Positions 7,380-14,183 of a stretch of 64,000 nucleotides of DNA are shown here, one piece after another. Source of the stretch: an uncultured Gammaproteobacteria bacterium (lineage in GTDB: Bacteria > Pseudomonadota > Gammaproteobacteria > Pseudomonadales > Pseudohongiellaceae); assembly GCA_903837345.1 (NCBI GenBank), contig CAILUG010000008.1:1-64000 (forward strand), written 5' to 3'. The first letter of the stretch is position 1. Each line of letters begins with the position of its first letter. The notes beneath the pieces are model-generated. The model was not told the origin of the DNA, made no database searches, and saw only the letters and a program-made list of their open reading frames with translations. Both the position numbers and the translations under genes were made by a program.

Positions 7380-8750
7380 TTACAACTTTCGGAGACGGAA
7401 GTTACGGCCCTTGATTTTACCGGCTCGCAGCTTTTCGATGACCTTGTCGATGGTCTTGCCGGCCACCGCCACATAGGCGCGGGTGGCGAACACATCGATC
7501 TTGCCTACCTGATCAGCAGTCAGGCCGCCTTCACCGGTCAGTGCGCCCACGATGTCGCCAGGGCGCAGTTTGTCCTGGCGGCCGGCATCGATCATCAGCG
7601 TGCGCATGGCTGGCGCCGGCAATGATTTGTTCTGGGGCGAAGGCAGTCGCGACCAGTTGGCATCGCCATCACCCAGCGCTTCAATGCGCGCCAACCGGCC
7701 CATTTCAATCGGCGCCACCAGGCTGAGCACCAGACCGGTCTCGCCGGCCCGGCCGGTGCGGCCCACACGATGGGTATGCACATCGGCGTCATTTGACAAT
7801 TCATAGGCAATCACCAGCGGCAGCGCCTTGATGTCGAGTCCGCGGGCGGCGACATCGGTGGCCACCAGCACGCGGCAGCTGCCATTGGCAAACTGCACCA
7901 GTACTTCTTCGCGTTCGCGCTGTTCGAGATCGCCGTTGAGATTCAGCACCGGAATGCCGCGCTTCCACAGAAAGTCGGTGAGGTCTTTCGCATCAATCTT
8001 GGTGTTGCAGAAGATCAGGCAACTGTCGGCCTGCTGCTCCAGCAACAAGGCCAGCACAGCGTCCGGTTTGGCACTGGTTTCCACTTTGTAGAAACGTTGC
8101 TCAATCACGCTGGCATCGTGCTGCGCTTCCACAGTGACTTCAGCCGGATTGCGCTGGAACTGCTGACTGAGTGCGCGGATCTGTTTCGGAAAAGTCGCCG
8201 AAAACAGCCAGGTATTGCGGGTGTCCGGCGTGTGCCTGAGGATGTTGCCGACATCTTCCAGAAAACCCATGTCAAGCATGCGATCGGCTTCGTCCAGCAC
8301 CACGCTTTGCAAGCCGGCAAATTGCAGTTCGCCCAGATTCAGCAATTCCTGGATACGGCCCGGCGTGCCCACCACGATATGCGGTTCATGTTTCAGCGAG
8401 GCCAGTTGCGGACGGATCGAGATGCCACCACATAGCGTAACCACTTTCACATTGGGAATGAAACGTGCCAGCGCGCGGATTTCCTTGCTGACCTGATCGG
8501 CCAGTTCACGTGTGGGACACAGCACCAGGCCTTGCAGCTGCACCTGTTCGCTTTGCAGCCGCGCCAGCATCGCCAATGCAAATGCTGCAGTTTTGCCGCT
8601 GCCGGTTTTGGCCTGTGCCTGCACATCCTGGCCCTGCAGCATCAGCGGCAGCGCGCCAGCCTGCACTGGCGTCATCCCGGTATAGCCTAAAACTTCAACT
8701 GCTTGCAGCAGGCTCGGGGGTAATGCTGGTAAATCGGAAAATTTGCTCAT
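7380..8750 (-). CDS. dbpA: DEAD-box ATP-dependent RNA helicase DbpA
   Basis: From Met at 8750 the product is 456 residues, the usual DbpA length. It has Q-motif YTGMTPVQ, Walker A AKTGSGKT, the DEAD box VLDEADRMLDMGF, SAT motif III and HRVGRTGRAG motif VI. The C-terminal DbpA RNA-binding domain (about 385-456, RPGDIVGALTGEGGL and AYVAVAGKTIDKVI, basic end GRNFRLRKL) targets hairpin 92 of 23S rRNA during large-subunit maturation. The frame is open further upstream to 8831 but would then overlap the preceding gene, and homology begins at MSKFSDLPALPP. It is followed directly by rluF. Confidence 0.95.
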   Translation of the reverse strand: MSKFSDLPALPPSLLQAVEVLGYTGMTPVQAGALPLMLQGQDVQAQAKTGSGKTAAFALAMLARLQSEQVQLQGLVLCPTRELADQVSKEIRALARFIPNVKVVTLCGGISIRPQLASLKHEPHIVVGTPGRIQELLNLGELQFAGLQSVVLDEADRMLDMGFLEDVGNILRHTPDTRNTWLFSATFPKQIRALSQQFQRNPAEVTVEAQHDASVIEQRFYKVETSAKPDAVLALLLEQQADSCLIFCNTKIDAKDLTDFLWKRGIPVLNLNGDLEQREREEVLVQFANGSCRVLVATDVAARGLDIKALPLVIAYELSNDADVHTHRVGRTGRAGETGLVLSLVAPIEMGRLARIEALGDGDANWSRLPSPQNKSLPAPAMRTLMIDAGRQDKLRPGDIVGALTGEGGLTADQVGKIDVFATRAYVAVAGKTIDKVIEKLRAGKIKGRNFRLRKL

Positions 8751-8785
8751 GCGGCATTGTCGCATGGGAGCGCCGCAGTTCCGAC

Positions 8786-9805
8786 TTATTTGAACTGGAG
8801 GTAGCCAATGCGATTGCCCTCGGTGAACCACAGCTTGTCGGTCAAATGCACTGGGGTCTGACGATCAGCACCAGCGGTGAGGCCAACTGCGCGCGCTGGC
8901 CCTTCAGCAATCGGGAATTCCTTGATATCGCCGGCGGGTGTGACGCGGCCGAGCGTGTTGTTCTTGCTGTACCACACGCTGCCATCAGGGCCGACAGCCA
9001 CGTTGATCGCAGTCGGCTGCGCACTGGGCAGCGGATATTCCTTGATTTCACCGTTCAAGTTGATGCGGGCAATGCGATTGCCGTCTGGCTTGAGGCCATC
9101 CATGGTGCCCGAGAGTTCGAGAAACCACATGGCGCCATCGCTGCCGGCAGTGATGTCGCCGGGGCCGCCATTTTCGCGCGGCAGCGGAAATTCGGTGAAG
9201 ACACCGGTCGGCGTGAGGCGAGCCACCTTGCTGGCCTTGAACTCGGATACCCAGATATTGCCATCAGCCCCGGCCGCCAGGGCCCGCGGTCCGGCGTCCC
9301 TGGTGGGGATCTGGAATTCAGTGATCTCGCCCCTGGGTGTGATACGGCCCACCTTGCCGCCCGCGAATTCGCCGAACCAGATATTGCCATCGCTGCCGAG
9401 CGCTATCGCGCGCGGCTGGCTGTCGGGCGTGGGGATGGACCATTCAGTGATGGTGCCGTCTTTGGTGATGCGTGCCATGCGATTGCCGGTGTGTTCCGAG
9501 AACCACATGTTGCCATCGCTGCCGAGCGAGATGATGCGCGGCCCGCTCTGGGCATTCGGCAACGGAAATTCCTGGTAACCCGTCAAATCCTGATTGATGC
9601 GGCCGATGGCATTGGCACTGCTGAGCGTGAACCACACTACACCATCGGGCGCGATCGCCAACGTGGTAGGGCCGCTATTGGGCTTGGGCAACGTAAATGA
9701 ATGCACCACGCCATCGGTGTTGCGCACGGCTTCGGCGCCAATCAAACCAAAGGTGGCCAGGCTCAGCAAGGCCAGCAGCAGTGCGCGTGCTTTCGGATGT
9801 GTCAT
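8786..9805 (-). CDS. exported Vgb-like seven-blade beta-propeller protein
   Basis: From ATG 9805 (GGGGAG just upstream) the protein is 339 residues with a signal peptide (about 1-25, LLLALLSLATFGLIGAEA). It then has at least six repeats of the type GSDGNIWFGEF..GRITPRGEITEFQIP, spaced about 42 residues. This is the repeat of the virginiamycin B lyase/NHL-like family. Most chromosomal relatives are not resistance enzymes, and the catalytic His/Glu set of true Vgb could not be confirmed, so I call it a periplasmic propeller of unknown ligand. It lies 26 bp after the cytochrome lipoprotein gene and 35 bp before dbpA, probably in one transcript with the cytochrome. Confidence 0.75.
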   Translation of the reverse strand: MTHPKARALLLALLSLATFGLIGAEAVRNTDGVVHSFTLPKPNSGPTTLAIAPDGVVWFTLSSANAIGRINQDLTGYQEFPLPNAQSGPRIISLGSDGNMWFSEHTGNRMARITKDGTITEWSIPTPDSQPRAIALGSDGNIWFGEFAGGKVGRITPRGEITEFQIPTRDAGPRALAAGADGNIWVSEFKASKVARLTPTGVFTEFPLPRENGGPGDITAGSDGAMWFLELSGTMDGLKPDGNRIARINLNGEIKEYPLPSAQPTAINVAVGPDGSVWYSKNNTLGRVTPAGDIKEFPIAEGPARAVGLTAGADRQTPVHLTDKLWFTEGNRIGYLQFK

Positions 9806-9831
9806 GGGGCTCCCCAGTTGAATTTTATTTG

Positions 9832-10500
9832 TTACTGCATGCCACGCCGCTGCGGCCGGTACCAGAACTCGGCATGACAAGCTTCACAGGCCTGGTTGAG
9901 CAGCACGCCATCTTCAAGGTAGGCATCGAGATCATGCTTTTCAATATCATCAATCAAACGCTGTGTGGTTGTTTGCATGTGCTGGGCATTCTCCCGCCAA
10001 AGGTCGATATTCTGCTTTCGCAACTGTTCGATCTCGGCCGCTGAGTACTGGTAAGCCGGGGTCTTGTCCTCCCCGTCATGTGCAATTTTCAGTGCTGGCA
10101 AGGTCACTGTGCCCGCCACTTTCAGCAATGCAGCCGCCTTGTTGCGCAGCGCAGCCCAGTCAGCATCAGTCGTGGGCTCGGTATTGGTCTCGCCTTTCTC
10201 CGTCACTGAGTAGCTCACTGCTTCCCATATCGCCTTGGCGGAAGGTTCGATGGTGTCTTTCATCAGATCCGAGACGGTGATGGTTGGCAGGAACGCGGCA
10301 GGTACAGCAGGCGGGGCAGTTAATGGCGGGATGGCAGGTTCGGGTTGTGCAGGGGTTGCGGGAGCCGTTGCAACAGCTGGTATGGCAGCAGGTGCCGGGG
10401 CAACCGCAGTTTTGTCAGTCTGCGTTTGCGGAGCTGGGGAACAGGCAGTGACCGCAAACAATGTGGTCAGTACTATCAAGAAGAAGGTTGCGCTGTTCAT
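9832..10500 (-). CDS. lipoprotein with a C-terminal c-type haem site
   Basis: 222 residues. The N-terminus ends in a lipobox (FAVTAC, Cys20), followed by a Pro/Ala-rich linker (about 25-70) typical of tethered periplasmic lipoproteins. A helical domain follows, with a CEACH haem-binding motif at 205-209 and EFWYRP after it. Haem near the C-terminus of a four-helix domain recalls cytochrome c'-like folds. The partner is unknown; the downstream propeller gene starts 26 bp later, which suggests a shared exported process. Electron transfer to that protein would be inference only. Confidence 0.78.
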   Translation of the reverse strand: MNSATFFLIVLTTLFAVTACSPAPQTQTDKTAVAPAPAAIPAVATAPATPAQPEPAIPPLTAPPAVPAAFLPTITVSDLMKDTIEPSAKAIWEAVSYSVTEKGETNTEPTTDADWAALRNKAAALLKVAGTVTLPALKIAHDGEDKTPAYQYSAAEIEQLRKQNIDLWRENAQHMQTTTQRLIDDIEKHDLDAYLEDGVLLNQACEACHAEFWYRPQRRGMQ

Positions 10501-10715
10501 TGGATAGAGTGTGTTCGGTAGCCCGGAGCAAGTGGCCGTATTCTAGGCAAGCTGACCGGCCGAGTCCCAACTATTCTGTTATGCATCTATGGCAGAAATA
10601 TGCCCGAAGTTGCAGGTACCAACCTTGAAACAAAATCCATTTAAAGCAATTTGATTGTACTATCCGCCGGGACAATCCCTGTGCAGGAGCATTCATTGCC
10701 TGCAAAGTTCATTCA

Positions 10716-11510
10716 ATGACATCTCGCCCACGCTCCGCTTCACCCCGCATCGCCGCCTGGCATTGGGCGCTACCCCTCATTGCGGGGGCGGTGACAGCGC
10801 CTTTGTGGCTCGGCTGGTTTGAACCGTCCTTGTTCCTTTTTCTGAACCGGCAACTGATGGTGGTGCCCGGCATCGTGTGGGCCCTGTTCTCGCTGCTGGG
10901 TACGGGCTGGACCCTGTATGCACTGTCCTCATCCCTGCTTTGGCGATCGCCCCACATCATTGCGGCCTCGCTATGCGCTGCGCCACTGGCTGCGATGCTG
11001 ACCCGCATCGGCAAGATCCTGGCCAACCACCCGCGCCCGCTGGAAGTGCTTGGCTCGCAGAGTGTGCATGTCATTGGGCCGCCGCTGTTTATGGAATCCA
11101 TGCCATCAGGTCATACGGTCACGGCTTTTACCGCCGCCACCTCCATCTATTTCTCGCTTCCACCACAGCATCGGCTCCGCTTTCTTTGGCTCTTCGTGCT
11201 GGCTTCAGGGGTCGGGCTGTCGCGAATTGCCGTTGGCGCGCACTGGCCAGGGGACGTGGCGGCAGGCGCAGTACTTGGCATCTTCTGCGGATTGAGTGGC
11301 GTCTGGCTGTGCGGCTTTATCAAGGAGCAGCATTTGCAGCCACAGAGTTGGCTGATGCGCGGCGTGGCAGTCTTCGGCGTGTATTGTCTTTATGTTTTGG
11401 CGACTGACGATATGGGCTTTGCAATCAACAAACCCTTCCAGTATGTACTTGCCGTCTTCCTTGGAGGCTGCTTGCTGGTGTTCATCAGGCGAAGCCTGCA
11501 GCATCGCTGA
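10716..11510 (+). CDS. PAP2-family membrane phosphatase
   Basis: 264 residues with about six hydrophobic segments. The three PAP2 phosphatase motifs are intact: KILANHPRP (KxxxxxxRP), SMPSGHT and SRIAVGAHWPGD (SRxxxxxHxxxD). These form the catalytic His/His/Asp set used by undecaprenyl-pyrophosphate and lipid phosphatases at the periplasmic face of the inner membrane. Substrate cannot be told from sequence; undecaprenyl pyrophosphate or lipid A/phosphatidylglycerophosphate are the usual options. It stands alone, with the tRNA-derived repeat starting just past its stop. Confidence 0.88.
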   Translation: MTSRPRSASPRIAAWHWALPLIAGAVTAPLWLGWFEPSLFLFLNRQLMVVPGIVWALFSLLGTGWTLYALSSSLLWRSPHIIAASLCAAPLAAMLTRIGKILANHPRPLEVLGSQSVHVIGPPLFMESMPSGHTVTAFTAATSIYFSLPPQHRLRFLWLFVLASGVGLSRIAVGAHWPGDVAAGAVLGIFCGLSGVWLCGFIKEQHLQPQSWLMRGVAVFGVYCLYVLATDDMGFAINKPFQYVLAVFLGGCLLVFIRRSLQHR

Positions 11511-11516
11511 ATATTC

Positions 11517-11547
11517 ATGAATTGGCGCACCCGGAGGGACTCGAATC
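11517..11547 (-). repeat. duplicated 3' end of tRNA-Arg(UCG), att-like direct repeat copy 1
   Basis: Thirty-one bases here match 12291-12321 at 29 positions. The second copy covers the 3' CCA, acceptor and T-arm of the intact tRNA-Arg at 12297-12373. The fragment begins 6 bp after the PAP2 stop. A displaced tRNA 3' end on the far side of a small accessory module is what site-specific integration into a tRNA gene leaves behind. Confidence 0.8.
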
Positions 11548-11605
11548 GCGCCGACACTTTAGGCAGCTGATAACGTTATGGTCGCTATTGGGCTATGGAA
11601 CAGCT

Positions 11606-11959
11606 TCAGAAAGATTTATTTGATTTTTTTTGCAGCTCCAGCGCTCGCTTCAGAAGCTCATCAATGCTCTTGTGTGAATACGAGCGGCTTCTATGAGTTG
11701 CTGCAAGCAAACAGAGAATCACTACCTCGCCATCAATGATCTGGCAGAGTAATCGGTAATCGCCCGCTCTGTATTTCCAAAACCCGACAAGGTTGCCTCT
11801 GAGTGGCTCTCCCCTTTCCCTGGGATCGCTGCATTCAGCCTGCAACTTGTCGATATATTTCTTGATGCGTAATTGAGCCGGCTTGCCTAGTTTCCTGAGG
11901 TCGTCGGCAAACCCCTCATCGTACTTTATCTGCCAGCCCGAGCTCCTTCCATAGTTCAT
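11606..11959 (-). CDS. RelE/ParE-family toxin
   Basis: 117 residues with the RelE-type pattern: WQIKYDEGFADDLRKLGKPAQLRIKKYIDKL at the N-terminus (paired helices), LRGNLVGFWKYRAGDYRLLCQI in the central sheet and HRSRSY near the C-terminus. RelE toxins are mRNA endoribonucleases acting at the ribosome; ParE relatives instead poison gyrase. The kept Lys/Arg-rich RxGDYRLL region favours a RelE-like mRNase. ATG 11959 has AAGAGG 7 nt upstream and lies inside the antitoxin gene (44-bp overlap), a common coupling in such modules. Confidence 0.9.
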   Translation of the reverse strand: MNYGRSSGWQIKYDEGFADDLRKLGKPAQLRIKKYIDKLQAECSDPRERGEPLRGNLVGFWKYRAGDYRLLCQIIDGEVVILCLLAATHRSRSYSHKSIDELLKRALELQKKSNKSF

Positions 11960-12143
11960 TGATTGGCCTCTTGCCGCGCTTGGCTTTCACGCGCTCCATC
12001 AACACAGCCATTTCTTCAAGCTCTTCCAGCCTTGCAAGCACAGCATCGCGCAGCACCTGGCTCTGATTCAGCCCAAGCTGGTTCACAACCTCATCCAAGC
12101 GGGTTTTAACGTCGTCTTCCAATCTAAATGTGAGCACACCCAT
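11916..12143 (-). CDS. RelB-type ribbon-helix-helix antitoxin
   Basis: From ATG 12143 (AGGAGG with 5-nt spacing) the product is 75 residues. The N-terminal ribbon-helix-helix DNA-binding domain (MGVLTFRLEDDVKTRLDEV, then NQSQVLRDAV) dimerises and binds the operator. The acidic/basic C-terminal tail (MERVKAKRGKRPINELWKEL) should wrap the toxin. It precedes and overlaps the toxin gene. A near-consensus promoter with a palindrome lies about 45-70 bp upstream, as expected for autoregulation. The frame remains open to 12215, but that extension contains the promoter. Confidence 0.9.
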   Translation of the reverse strand: MGVLTFRLEDDVKTRLDEVVNQLGLNQSQVLRDAVLARLEELEEMAVLMERVKAKRGKRPINELWKELGLADKVR

Positions 12144-12184
12144 GGATTCCTCCTGTGCAGGCACCGATACTGGTCTTTCTTTTT

Positions 12185-12215
12185 GTATTATATGTAATAT
12201 TTGTAATACAAGCAA
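12185..12215 (-). promoter_or_regulatory. toxin-antitoxin promoter with palindromic operator
   Basis: On the minus strand, TTGCTT (complement of 12210-12215) and TATAAT (complement of 12187-12192) are separated by exactly 17 bp. GTATTA at 12185-12190 and TAATAC at 12204-12209 form an inverted repeat across the -10 and spacer, well placed for an RHH antitoxin operator. The region is strikingly AT-rich compared with its neighbours. Confidence 0.65.
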
Positions 12216-12296
12216 AGAAGGATTCTGAGCTTAAAAAAGGAAAACTCGTCTTTTGGCTGGTACGATTTATGAGGGAAAGGCCGAGACTAAATGAAT

Positions 12297-12373
12297 TGGC
12301 GCGCCCGGAGGGACTCGAACCCCCGACCAACTGGTTCGAAGCCAGTTACTCTATCCAGCTGAGCTACGAGCGC
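12297..12373 (-). tRNA. tRNA-Arg (anticodon UCG)
   Basis: The minus strand folds as a 77-nt tRNA: acceptor GCGCTCG pairing with CGGGCGC, D-arm with AGCTCAGCTGGATAGAG, anticodon stem ACTGG/CCAGT around loop CTTCGAA (anticodon TCG), T-arm with GGTTCGAGTC, and an encoded CCA. It reads CGA codons. Its 3' end is the second copy of the direct repeat that bounds the toxin-antitoxin module. Confidence 0.95.
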
Positions 12374-12436
12374 GGAAAAGGTGATGGTGTGCAGCAGAAC
12401 TGCTGCCGGTAGATTACGTGAAATCTTCGAAGAATG

Positions 12437-12460
12437 CCCGAGGGAATTGATTCGCGCTGC
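12437..12460 (-). repeat. tRNA-tail repeat, copy A
   Basis: This 24-bp segment (CCCGAGGGAATTGATTCGCG and the next 4 bases) matches 12613-12636 at 22 positions. Its first part resembles the 3' acceptor/T-arm of the neighbouring tRNA-Arg(CCG), after which it diverges into GATTCGCGCT. It sits just beyond the 3' end of that intact tRNA. Confidence 0.6.
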
Positions 12461-12467
12461 AAGTGTG

Positions 12468-12544
12468 TGGCGCGCCCGAGGGGATTCGAACCTCTGACCT
12501 TTGCCTCCGGAGGGCAACGCTCTATCCAGCTGAGCTACGGGCGC
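12468..12544 (-). tRNA. tRNA-Arg (anticodon CCG)
   Basis: Complete 77-nt tRNA on the minus strand: acceptor GCGCCCG/CGGGCGC, D-arm AGCTCAGCTGGATAGAG, anticodon stem TTGCC/GGCAA with loop CTCCGGA (anticodon CCG), T-loop GGTTCGAATC and encoded CCA. It reads CGG codons. A damaged copy sharing 60 identical bases lies about 200 bp upstream on the same strand. Confidence 0.95.
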
Positions 12545-12608
12545 ATATTCCAAACACTATGGAGCAACTTCCAATATCGCCTCATCCAGCACAGGCCCTC
12601 TGCCGAGG

Positions 12609-12751
12609 GCCGCCCGAGGGGATTGATTCGCGCTACGCGCTCACCCTGCGGGCGCCTTGCAGGCGTCCTGCGCGCGACTAATGTCGCGCTTGTCGAACCT
12701 CTGACCTTTGCCTCCGGAGGGCAACGCTCTATCCAGCTGAGCTACGGGCGC
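12609..12751 (-). pseudogene. tRNA-Arg(CCG) pseudogene split by a ~69-bp hairpin-rich insert
   Basis: Bases 12693-12752 are identical to 12486-12545, so the acceptor 5' strand, D-arm, anticodon arm and part of the T-arm of tRNA-Arg(CCG) are intact here. The rest of the T-arm and acceptor 3' strand reappear at about 12609-12624, separated by roughly 69 bp. The insert is GC-rich and self-complementary, for example GCGCGAC/GTCGCGC flanking TAAT (about 12671-12688) and CGCCT/AGGCG. The encoded CCA is lost. The transcript cannot form a normal tRNA unless the insert is removed; no intron class of this size is known to me for such a site. Confidence 0.75.
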
Positions 12752-12899
12752 AAATTGGGGACTTCACAACAACGGCGGCATGATACCCAAGCAAGGGCTG
12801 AATTACACGTCGGTGCTATTTTCGGGTTTTTTACATGCTCCGGGGGCGGGCTTCGCGTAGAATTGCGCCCCTTTCAGCCCGGCCTTCCGCACCACTCCC

Positions 12900-14183
12900 A
12901 TGTCTGAACCAGCCACCACGCCAGCCCCGGCGCATCCTCACCGCATGCCCAAGGGATTTGAGTCGCTTGCCAATGTACCGTTCCGCTGGATGATCGGCGC
13001 GGTGCTGTGCTTCATGCTCGGCATGCAGGGCCAGTTGCTGGTGCGCTCACTGCTGGCGTGGGAACTCACCAGGAGCACGCTTGCGCTGGGTTATGTGAAC
13101 CTGGTGGTGGCGGTGCCGATGGTGCTGATGTCGTTTGTGGCCGGTGCCATTGTTGACCGGGTAGAGCGCAAACGCCTGCTGATCATTACCCAGACCATGA
13201 TTGCGGCCAACGAGTTGTTGCTGCTGGTGCTGGTGCTGCTGCACATGCTGACCTTCCCGGTGTTGTTGCTGAGCTCGTTTATCATGGGCGTGCTGTTTCC
13301 GTTCGTGATGCCAACCCGCGCGGCGATGATCTTCGGCATGGTGGGCCGCGAGCTGCTGGGCAATGCGATGGCGCTGCAAAGCGCGATCATGAATGTGGGA
13401 CGCTTCATTGGTCCGGCCATGATGGGCATGCTGATTCCGTGGCTGTCGCTGCCGGGGGCCTACGCGGTAGCGATTGGCCTGCATCTGGTGGCCACCATCA
13501 CCACCTTCAAGTTGCCGCGCTCGAAGTCCGACCAGAAATCGAAAAAATCCCTGCTGGCCGACATGGGCTATACCTTCACCTATATCGGCCAGCACCGGCC
13601 CATCATGCTGGTGATCCTGTTCGGCATTCCGCCGCTGCTGTTGACACTGCCGGTGCACAGCATGCTGGTGGTGTTTGCCACCGACGTGTGGAAAGTCGGC
13701 GAGAGCGGGCTCGGCATGCTGATGGCGATGGTGGGCGCAGGCGGCATTACCGGCGCGCTGGTCGTGGCACGCCTCAGCAGCGGCAAAAGCCGAACCCGCT
13801 GGATGATGAGCTCTGCAGTGCTGTTCGGCCTGTTCCTGGCCGCGTTCAGCCTGAGCCCGGTGTTCTGGCTGGCGCTGATCCTGTTGTTGTTTGCCAATAT
13901 GATGGCCGACATGCAGCAAACCATGAACACCACCATTGTGCAGCTGTTGGCGCACAACGAAGTGCGCGGCCGCATGTCGAGCATGCTGATGCTGTCGCTG
14001 GGACTGACACCGCTGGGCGTATTGCCGGTGGCGTTCGCTGCCGAGCATTTCGGTGTGCCCCGCACGATTTTCGGCGCCTGCCTGATTCTGCTGCTGACCG
14101 TGGCGCTGTTCTATACGCTGAGCCCGACACTGCGCAAGCTGGATGCCAAGATGGCGGCTGAAGCCCACTTCGAAACGCTATGA
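12900..14183 (+). CDS. MFS transporter (MFS_3-like, first of a pair)
   Basis: 427 residues with about 12 hydrophobic helices and an MFS signature after helix 2 (GAIVDRVERKRLLI). The profile resembles the MFS_3/EntS-like exporters, generally drug or siderophore efflux proteins of the inner membrane. The direction and substrate cannot be read from sequence. Its TGA overlaps the ATG of the next MFS gene by 4 bp (ATGA), so the two are co-translated, possibly as partners or after a duplication. Codon use is GC-rich like the core genes, giving long spurious antisense frames. Confidence 0.85.
   Translation: MSEPATTPAPAHPHRMPKGFESLANVPFRWMIGAVLCFMLGMQGQLLVRSLLAWELTRSTLALGYVNLVVAVPMVLMSFVAGAIVDRVERKRLLIITQTMIAANELLLLVLVLLHMLTFPVLLLSSFIMGVLFPFVMPTRAAMIFGMVGRELLGNAMALQSAIMNVGRFIGPAMMGMLIPWLSLPGAYAVAIGLHLVATITTFKLPRSKSDQKSKKSLLADMGYTFTYIGQHRPIMLVILFGIPPLLLTLPVHSMLVVFATDVWKVGESGLGMLMAMVGAGGITGALVVARLSSGKSRTRWMMSSAVLFGLFLAAFSLSPVFWLALILLLFANMMADMQQTMNTTIVQLLAHNEVRGRMSSMLMLSLGLTPLGVLPVAFAAEHFGVPRTIFGACLILLLTVALFYTLSPTLRKLDAKMAAEAHFETL

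Noticed and set aside
8510-9700. 396-codon plus-strand frame
   Set aside because: Antisense to dbpA and the Vgb-like propeller; its apparent repeats only mirror the propeller blades.
8786-9805. Streptogramin resistance gene (vgb)
   Set aside because: Only the propeller repeat is shared; the signal peptide and genomic context argue against a cytoplasmic antibiotic lyase.
12624-12692. Self-splicing intron in the tRNA
   Set aside because: About 69 bp is far too short for group I or II introns, and the position in the T-arm and loss of CCA point to a pseudogene.
12437-12752. CRISPR-like repeat array
   Set aside because: Repeats are few, unevenly spaced and explained by tRNA sequence; no cas genes are nearby.
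13047-14168. 373-codon minus-strand frame rich in Gln and His
   Set aside because: Mirror of the first MFS transporter gene; low-complexity Gln/His composition is typical of antisense translation of Leu/Met/Val-rich membrane proteins.
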